Assembly: GCF_008831285.2 (NCBI RefSeq)
Contig: NC_045150.1
Span: 14,057,868-14,121,867, forward strand
DNA: 64,000 nt
From: Nymphaea colorata
Taxonomy: Eukaryota; Streptophyta; Magnoliopsida; Nymphaeales; Nymphaeaceae
Direction: 5' to 3'
In this document: one piece after another, positions 56,850 to 64,000 of the stretch
Layout: the number at the start of each line of letters is the position of its first letter
How positions within the stretch are numbered: position 1 is the first letter of the stretch
Program-made: the position numbers and the translations under genes
Notes under the pieces: generated by a model
Seen by the model: the letters and a program-made list of their open reading frames with translations, nothing else
Told to the model about the DNA's origin: nothing
The model's database searches: none

Positions 56850-57145
56850 TCCCCAGTAGATTTGTTCACCATCCATGCATCTTGCTCTTGAAGTGGTCAA
56901 CAGCTTGGATGAGGGCATATAGAACAACTTTTTCTTCTCAAATTAGATGTTTCAAAAGATTATGACAAAGTGAGACTGTCTTTTTGCACTTTAGGCTTTC
57001 TTATTTGGGATTTCTGAGGATGGGTGAGGAAAAATATGACTTGTGTTTCTACTGCTTTCTTTGTTGTTTCCTTTAAGAAGGGAGGGAACCCCTTTTTGTA
57101 GCCATAGAGGTCGATGACAAGGGGACCCTCTCTCTCCTCTTCTCA
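56850..57145 (+). mobile_element. LINE relic, second copy (reverse transcriptase start only)
   Basis: In mixed frames it reads VNSLDEGI, then LDVSKDYDKVR, close to the LDMSKAYDRV motif of plant L1 elements and better preserved than in the first copy, then VRKNMTCVSTAFFVVSF. It ends near 57,145. It belongs to block G copy 2. Confidence 0.72.
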
Positions 57146-57540
57146 AGCAAGATGATCTTATGAAATTATACAGTCACATGCAAGCTACAGTGGAGGCAGT
57201 TCTTACCCACAAGCAAGAATTTTTGCTAGAGATATATATTCTATGTCAGTCTAGTTCCTTAATAGTTCTTCTTCTCTTATTGATTGTGATGATGTTCTGA
57301 CATGAGTTACTCATAATTTCATTAACTTGAGATGAAATGGATATGAAATAAAGAACAGTCCGCGAGATCCGGGGGTGAAGCCAGCAATTTTTTTTAGGAA
57401 GGGCTGAACAGTATTTGCAAAAATTATACAAGAGCCAAACAATATTTTTCAAAATTTTTACATAGGCCATTTAAAAATTTTTTAGAATGCAAGTATCATT
57501 TTTTTTTCCAAAACATGAGGGGGGAGGGGCATGGCTCCTG

Positions 57541-59171
57541 CCAGCTCCCCCTCCTTCTGCCCCACCCAGATCCTTACAATAAGATTATTTGGCAAATGAA
57601 ACTTACTATCATGGGTGTCTTTGGTACATTGATGTATCACCAGGATTGGCTTCCTAGTAATGGGCCATACTTGTCTTCATACATCCAGAATTTGGAATTT
57701 AAGGCGACGGCACAAATATTCACTAATCTTGATTAAATTGTGATCAACAGTCAATAATTCAATAGAAAAAAGCCTAGTTATAAAAACTCTAGGCTGTCTA
57801 GTTATCAATCAATAATTTTCACATGGGCTATGAAAATCAAATCTACATTAGTAAATTTTTCAAACAAACAAAGCCGCTTATCATGCATATCTAACTTTAG
57901 TTTTCTTTTGATTTGGAAAAATGGTGCCTACCAAGATAATATTTTCCACGTATCACTTGCTTTTTCATTCATAATAATATGGGGAAAATGAAAAAGTGAG
58001 TTGCGAACAAGGTTGGCATCGAGAAAAAAAAAAAGTGAGAGAAATGTTTAAAAATGGAAATAAATCGGCTTGTTGTTCAGTCTATGAAAATGGAAAGAGA
58101 AGGAAGATGAAGGTAGTGCTCTGCAGGCTGACATGGTTCATGATTGGTGTTAAATAAATCCGGAAAAATTCCCAATCCACAAACTTCTACATCACCTGCA
58201 CTTCCGCTTTCTCACATTTGTCTGATCTCTCATTGTATTATGTAAAAATTTGGAAGCATGATTTTTTTTCCAAATCCAAAATTTTATTTATCCCATCCAA
58301 GTTGCGTGATCTGACCATTGACTAGAAGTACAACTTGTTCGTGCCACGAGGGAATGCCATCGACCTCGCCAAACTTAAGGCTGGCCATCCCTATTATGAA
58401 GAGGCAAAGCTGATGATGTCCAGGACTCATACTAATCCAGTTTTGCTGTTTTATTCGAACAAACTCTGTTTGACAGAACTATGAGATCCGAATGGGATGT
58501 TAAAGGTCTCTCTAACAATAGCAACATGGCATGATCAAGTGGCACTAGCCACGCAAAGTTGGCTCAGACCAATTACGTTCTCAGGGTTAGGTTTTGTTAC
58601 TAGTCTTTTGACATATTTCCTTTCAAGTGGGCTTTCTTTTTTTAATTTCATTTTGTAGAAGTTAGAGAAAAAGAAGAGAGAAAAGCTTCACTTTGGATGC
58701 TTTCTTGATAAGTGTGTAAAATTTCAGATTTTGACTCCCTAATGTCTATCAATAATGGCCCCTCCTTTTTTTTTCAAGACAGTCATTCATTTTTTTTAAG
58801 AAATTATTTGTTTTCAATTTTTAATGGTGTCTCAGCATTAACCATTTTTCTTGCTTTAAAGAATTAAAAAAATCATATACCAATAATTTAAAAAATATGT
58901 CATAGTGTTATAAGGGAAATTATCGCTATAGTGAGAATATAAGATACATGGTGGGTATTATTGAATGTCTCAGAATGAGAACATAAATCAAATTGTTGAG
59001 CGATCAGTGAGTCCTTATGGTCTCTTATTTGTCTAATATGTGGCTTATAGCTAGAGTATTTCTTCTTGTTCAACAAAACCTGAGTAGCTAAATTTAAATT
59101 TGATTTCACAAGGTAGAGTAGCTAAATTGCATTTGATGTCCATTTGTAATCACCTATACAAAATTGACCAA
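57541..59171. other. spacer containing one decayed CNL 5'-flank
   Basis: Apart from the flank relic at 58,130-58,310 I see no gene, RNA or clear repeat. The 73-codon plus frame at 57,515-57,736 and the 69-codon minus frame at 58,900-59,109 have no known domain. Confidence 0.4.
58130..58310 (-). repeat. decayed CNL 5'-flank without a gene
   Basis: TAAATAAATCCGGAAAAATTCCC, CTTCTACATCACC and TTATGTAAAAATTTGGAAGC keep the order seen at 20,090-20,240 and 26,675-26,790. No CC or NB-ARC coding remains nearby. Taken as a further lost CNL copy. Confidence 0.5.
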
Positions 59172-60765
59172 AGCATCCAGCAGTCACAAAGACAATGATA
59201 AGAGAATGATTTTATTTACTATAGACCAAACATTATTGATTACATATTTTCAGGTTCATTCCCCTTTTAATAATTATTCTCAATTTTGAGGAAAACTTTC
59301 CAAGATACATATAAATATTTTACACGTCCAGTGACATACGGATATGCTCCAGTGTTGAAATCTATAAAATTTTAAAAGATTCTTGAAATCTGATTTGTGG
59401 ATCAAATATTCTATAGTTATAATTAAAAAGCAAGCTGCCAACTGGGAACCTTATATGACACACCACAAAGTATGCACACATAGGTGACAATCTAATGGAA
59501 ACTTTCTACTGTGTAATGAAAGGCCATGAGTTTTTTCACGGCCACATTATAAAAGAAGGTGACCACTTTTACAGCATGAGCTGCTTGTTTTCTTTGACAC
59601 AATTAAGTGATAATTCTTGTTGCGTCTTTGTTTCTATTTTGTTTGGCTAAAAGGAAAGACTTCAAAGCTCTTTTTCTTTTTTAAATTGGTGAAAACTATA
59701 GAACAAAGGGAATAAAGTTCTTTTTAACCCTTACGTAGAGGGTTGCAGAGAGATCTCAAAGATGAAGCTAGGAATTTTTTGTTGTAGGAACCAAACTATA
59801 GTTTCTAAATTTTTACAGAACCAGAAATATATTTATTTTATTTTATTTTATAGAGGATAAACTAAAATTTTTAAAATTTAAAAATAACTTTTTTTTTATT
59901 TTTTTAAATCCAAGAAGAAATACAACCCCTACCAGGCCCCGCCTCCAGTACACCCTCTCTCTATAATTTTGTTTTTCAAAGCCTTTGGTCCCCGTGACTA
60001 AGGGTTGCTCTTTGAGAACGAAAAGTGAAAAAAAAAAAGAAGAAGAAGAAAAAAAAATTAGCATATTTTTATAATTAAAATTTACGAAAAAACAAATTTG
60101 CCCCCACCATTTTCAAGGTTGGACACATCTGATTATGGACCTGATTTTGAACTGTAGCTAGTAAAAAAGCATTGTGCCATTACTAATCAAATTCGTGTTC
60201 CTTTATGTTTTATGCCATATTCAGGCCCGAGTCCACTGTGTGTTACGGAGATCCAACCCGATTATGTCTATATTTGGGATCACATACTTCTTGGATCCAA
60301 ATTTAGTTTTAAAAAGTAGAGCCTACATCTGAATCCCAAGTCCTCCTTGAATCCAAACCACTGGCATCTATAGTTGCTCATAGGGATGCCTATATATCTG
60401 CTTTGGATAGAAAATCTAATTGATCTGTTTCGAAGAAATCGGATATGAAAAAGAAATAGGATTGAATTCAGCAGTAATAATTGGCTTCCAATCAGATTTT
60501 CGGATATACATAAACATCCAGTTGGATTTGGATGTGGATTTGAATGAGATTTGTTATTAAGCAAATACCCTATATCTAATGTTCTTACATTTTGAAAATA
60601 GGTCAAATTCAGTTCAAAATTCATATTTAGATATGAATATGAAAATTATATTGAAATCAAATTCAGTTTGTGAAATATGATTCCAGATTTGGATTTAGAT
60701 ATGGCTGAAGATAAATCCAATTTGACTATGATCCATTGACATCCCTAATTGGGGTTGAAGGGGTA
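59172..60765 (+). repeat. duplicated block E, copy 2 (1.6 kb)
   Basis: Matches 21,685-23,285 with scattered substitutions and small indels across its length. Confidence 0.88.
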
Positions 60766-60883
60766 GCTTTGTCCTTCCCCATCATAAGCCAAATGAGAGA
60801 GAGGGATTCCTAATTCATATCTGAAGATTTCTGTGGCACAAGGGACACTGCCACATTGCAGTAGGTTTGGCAGGGAGAAGTCA

Positions 60884-61144
60884 ATGGATGGCAGCAGCCT
60901 CCATCATCAGACGCAGAAGCACATGAGACCCATGGAGCAACATCCTCCTCCTCCACCGCCTCAGGGACCTTGGAGCTCCCCCCAGTTCCAGTGTCATCAG
61001 TCGCACCCTCCTCCTCCTCTTCCCTATCATCATTATCTTCACCATCAGCAGCAGCAGCTTCTGCAACCTCCCCAGCGCCAATGGATTCCGCCTCCTGACC
61101 ACCCGCAGATGCAGTTTGCACTATGGTATCGCCCGGCCCATTAA
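60884..61144 (+). CDS. Pro/Gln/His-rich open frame, possible first exon of an unknown gene
   Basis: From ATG 60,884 (MDGSSLHHQTQKHMRPMEQ) the frame is open for 86 codons and ends in a stop at the edge of a GC-rich repeat. It has a run of six Pro, HHQQQQLLQPP and QWIPPPDHPQMQF. Such N-termini are common in plant RNA-binding proteins, but no RNA-recognition domain follows. The opposite strand is also open (176 codons at 60,810-61,340, with an acidic EEEEEG run), a side effect of the trinucleotide-rich composition. It could be a chopped-off first exon carried here with a transposon. The direction of coding is uncertain. Confidence 0.3.
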   Translation: MDGSSLHHQTQKHMRPMEQHPPPPPPQGPWSSPQFQCHQSHPPPPLPYHHYLHHQQQQLLQPPQRQWIPPPDHPQMQFALWYRPAH

Positions 61145-61185
61145 TAGTTGGGCCGGGTAGCGGGCCGACCCGATTCAAATACTCC
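61128..61185. repeat. GC-rich hAT-like segment, inverted relative to 21,160-21,235
   Basis: TTAATAGTTGGGCCGGGTAGC matches the reverse complement of GCTACCCAGCCCAACTATTAA at about 21,171-21,191. Together with the copies at 21.1 and 47.6 kb it suggests the ends of a hAT-type family. Confidence 0.45.
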
Positions 61186-62816
61186 ACACTGCCAAAAACA
61201 TGCCAAGAAGCTTGCCCCAGTAAATCAATCCCTCTTCTACAACTCTGATCGATGGAAACTTCTTTTCCCCATATTTTATTTTCTAGGCAGAATGAACCAC
61301 ACCTACTTTTCCCTTCTTTAAGTAGTGATTTTATACCCATTTACTTTTTCCATTAATCTGAATTCATTGATGGCTTTTTTCTCTTTATTTGAAGGTAAAT
61401 GATGAAAATGGCGTAGGCAATTGAAGATTCTGAATTCTGGCGAGCTTGAAGGATTATTTTGATTCTGTGTTGTTCTATAGAATGACATGGTTCATATTTG
61501 CTTTCACTGAATTTTTGCTACATTTAAAACGTTGATTATTCTTTCTTTTTCTTGAAACTGAACTGAAAGTTTGCTTATTCGTATTTGTATCGATCGATCT
61601 GGTCTTCATGCTTTTTGGCCTTCTTACAAAGTGGCCAGAACTCAAGATTCCTTTTACCTAACTTAGAACATCTGGCAGAGGGTTTTTTGTTTGGCTTATT
61701 AAGTTATTCGGACATTCAAGGGTTGTTTGGTAACAACAAAAGTTTATAATTGTTATATGAATACGCTAAAAATAAGGTAAATTGATAAAACACTTTAATA
61801 AGTGTTTCAAGAATCTTACCCCAATCTTTATGATATATTCATGAAACAGTTACAAAATGTTTCCTGTTCAATGCGGCAATTGAAGTCTACAGCAATCTAT
61901 GAAGTTCCTCTTCTCATGTATCTATGGTTGGTTAGATTTTCTAACTAAAATTTACATATATAAGATTTCTTTTGTATGTGATAGAAGGTGTAGTGCACTA
62001 AATGTAAAAGCAAAAAAGTTCTTTGCAGTTGTTGATAATGATAAAGAATTTACTTTTCACTATTTCTTCATGTTCAACTATAATGAGTTGCAAAACAAAA
62101 GGGTACTAGTTTTGTAAAATTTGAAGCTGGGATTGGTTGTAGGGAGAAGCTATTGTCACTCATTTATAAGGAAAACTTGGAAACAGGCCTCCTTTTGTAT
62201 TCCTAATCAAATAACATCCTTATTCTATTATATTTTCCATCGATTCTCTTGTGGATAGGAACCACGAACTTTTTTCTAGCACATAAACAACAGCCACCAT
62301 ATTTATTCTCCAATAAATTCTAGATGAAAGATCGAATTTGTAGTTTCAAAATTTTAACATGGGTAAAAATATAAATTTTTAAAAATTTTTATATAGGGTA
62401 CTTTTTTTTTTTAAATTTGCATATATATATTTTTTTGAAGGTGGGCCTCGGCCCTTTCCAGCTCCCTGGCTCCGGCCCTACTATTCATAAAGAATCTATT
62501 TTATTTGTCACTGCAGGTTGAAACTAATAGCTTTGTATGTTCAAGGAATAAATGCAATTGAATCACATTAGCGGCACATATTTAATATACTAGTCTATGA
62601 CAACTAGAAAACACCACTACTGATCGTGAGACACACCACATGCCATCTATATTTGATGGCAGATCAAAAGTGCCACTAAAGACTTTACAATGGCACATAT
62701 TTATGTCATCATTGATATTGTATGCAACCCAAGAATGCTGCAAAAGACCTTTCACTATTTCCAGCAATAGTGTGCTTATGTATGTGAATCTACATAAAAG
62801 TTGGCAAAATATTTAG
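61186..62816. other. spacer, no gene recognised
   Basis: The segment 62,340-62,490 (AATTTTTAAAAATTTTTATAT then GGGCCTCGGCCC and CCCTGGCTCCGGCCCTA) resembles the GGAGGGG/AGCCAGCAATTTTT segments at 39,690-39,840 and 57,365-57,540 in reverse, so it is probably a short dispersed repeat. The 72-codon frame at 61,899-62,117 has no known domain. Confidence 0.4.
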
Positions 62817-63142
62817 ACCACTTCGATAAAGAATAAAAGCTAGATCCATTAAAATACATTATTAAAATATGCTTTTACCAATCTAACCTGGTAGATATGA
62901 TCTTAAGAGTGATTTTATGAGAAATATATATTAAGTTGATCATTTTTTATTTTAATAATGTTTTCTTCGAATAAAGAATGAACGGCTCTTATAACATCAA
63001 AAGTTTAATTGTAGAAAGTTCAAATTTTGTATAAAAATAACTTTAACAAAAACATGTTTTACATTAATTAAATTAGTATTTAGAAACAGATTAAGAGGTT
63101 CACATTGGTTTAAAACACTTTTTATCGCTAATTATCCCTTAA
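62817..63142 (+). repeat. AT-rich dispersed repeat (probable MITE), copy f
   Basis: Starts ACCACTTCGATAAAGAATAA and ends ...CGCTAATTATCCCTTAA, whose reverse complement begins TTAAGGGATAA. This copy therefore shows both ends and supports an inverted-repeat structure of about 325 bases. Confidence 0.6.
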
Positions 63143-64000
63143 TACTCGGCCGATGACCCACGTTCTTTTCTTCTTTCTTTTTCTTTTTTCATTTTTTTTA
63201 ATCACAGTCGATAGCGTCGCTGTGGTCTAGCATCGGGAGGGGGAGGCTGCTGTCATGCCTGTCACAGCCGTTGAGGGGAAGGCGATGGTGGTTATGGACT
63301 CCCACAATTGGTGTTGTGCAACGTCACTTTATCACAGAAAAGATGCTCAAAGGAGAGATATAGTTGTTATAAATTGCTTTAGAAGATCAGGGTGCTGAAG
63401 GGACAGCCAGTGCAGATATTCACCAAGTTTAGAAGAATTGTACGTGTTATAAGTAAAAAGGCAGTAATGACGGGGAAATTATAGCGGTTCGTCACCGACT
63501 CTTTAGAAAAGTCGAGAGAACTCATGTTCTCTTCTTGCTTTGTCGGTGTACCCATTTTGAGTGCCACTTATGATATAATAAAAGAGATGTTTTAAGAAGC
63601 TGGTGGAATTTTCCACCACCGACATCTTCTCACTACAAAGAGAGGTGCTGCTCATTGTGGTATTGATTGTCACAAGTGAGTGAAAGTGAATGTGAAGGTG
63701 CTCGTGTGCTCACTTTGTGAACTAGTGAAGTGGTTGAGTTAGTGTGTGCATCAAATGAAGGTGGGAAACATGCTTAGCAAGTCAACCTCAGTAAGTCCAT
63801 TTATGTATTGTGTTACTTTGTAAGCACTTTATGGATAATAGTAGTCTACTTATGTATTGTGTTAGTGTGTTGCTTGGTGAAATTCATGATTTAGATAAAG
63901 GGATTAGAATTTTTTGGGACACCGAGTCTCTGCCAGAATATGCCAATAGCATAAATTATTGTTCAAATTTGGATCTAGAGGAATTAAAATCATCCGAAGT
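63143..64000. other. spacer to the window end, no gene recognised
   Basis: The 62-codon minus frame at 63,379-63,567 has no known domain. Sequence from 63,560 to 63,800, with repeated GTGAGTGAAAGTGAATGTGA words, might be part of an LTR or leader of an element beyond the window, but no diagnostic site is visible. Confidence 0.35.

Larger units (their letters stand above)
55135..57540 (+). repeat. duplicated block G, copy 2 (2.4 kb)
   Basis: Matches 37,265-39,845. It lacks most of the LINE sequence after the reverse transcriptase start (equivalent to 38,830-39,610), replaced by about 160 bases of unrelated sequence, and resumes at TTCATTAACTTGAGATGAAATGGA (57,315). Confidence 0.85.

Noticed and set aside
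60810-61340. 176-codon acidic minus-strand frame
   Set aside because: The Glu/Asp runs mirror the Pro/Gln/His codons of the other strand. No family was recognised on either strand, so I kept only the plus-strand frame, at low confidence.
1-64000. tRNA, rRNA, organellar DNA or endogenous viral sequence
   Set aside because: No cloverleaf with a T-loop consensus, no rRNA core words and no plastid or mitochondrial gene was seen. The only reverse transcriptase-type sequences fit LTR retrotransposons and LINEs.

Overview
The window is nuclear DNA from a flowering plant. The evidence is a CC-NB-ARC-LRR (CNL) resistance-gene family, a terpene synthase with a plastid-type N-terminus and the RRX8W motif, plant Ty3/gypsy chromovirus and Ty1/copia relics, L1-type LINE relics, miniature inverted-repeat elements, and AT-rich spacer full of (TA)n, (CT)n and (CA)n tracts. 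The species cannot be named from this sequence. A 100-N assembly gap lies at 48,070-48,169.

Layout. 1-7.6 kb is gene-poor repeat-rich spacer. A Ty3/gypsy chromovirus lies at 7.68-10.57 kb: 5' LTR, gag, a protease relic, then a jump straight to the integrase C-terminus and chromodomain. 10.7-14.6 kb repeats blocks from 2.7-5.3 kb in a different order. The first CNL pseudogene (CNL-1, minus strand) is at 18.5-19.6 kb and keeps only the CC and part of NB-ARC. A terpene synthase pseudogene lies at 24.3-25.6 kb. A copia relic lies at 27.9-30.8 kb and abuts a broken ARM-like gene at 30.8-31.7 kb. LINE relics occur at 35.8, 38.5-39.6 and 56.9-57.1 kb. CNL-2 (41.9-46.0 kb) and CNL-3 (50.2-53.5 kb) are longer minus-strand pseudogenes, and decayed CNL 5' ends remain at 26.1-26.8, 35.9-36.2 and 58.1-58.3 kb.

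No gene here looks intact. The main story is a decayed resistance-gene cluster that spread by block duplication. CNL-2 and CNL-3 share at least three stop codons and one frame break at matching codons, so they were copied from an ancestor that was already broken, or were homogenised later. The surrounding blocks (34.7/49.4, 37.3/55.1, 21.7/47.7/59.2 and 16.8/40.2 kb) occur two or three times in the same orientation but in changed order. Miniature elements and microsatellites fill the spaces. The terpene synthase keeps a plausible TATA box and the exons at both ends, but has lost the central exons that carry the DDxxD metal-binding motif.

The genes do not form a pathway or operon. I found no tRNA, rRNA, CRISPR array or organellar DNA, and no novel molecular system that I could support.
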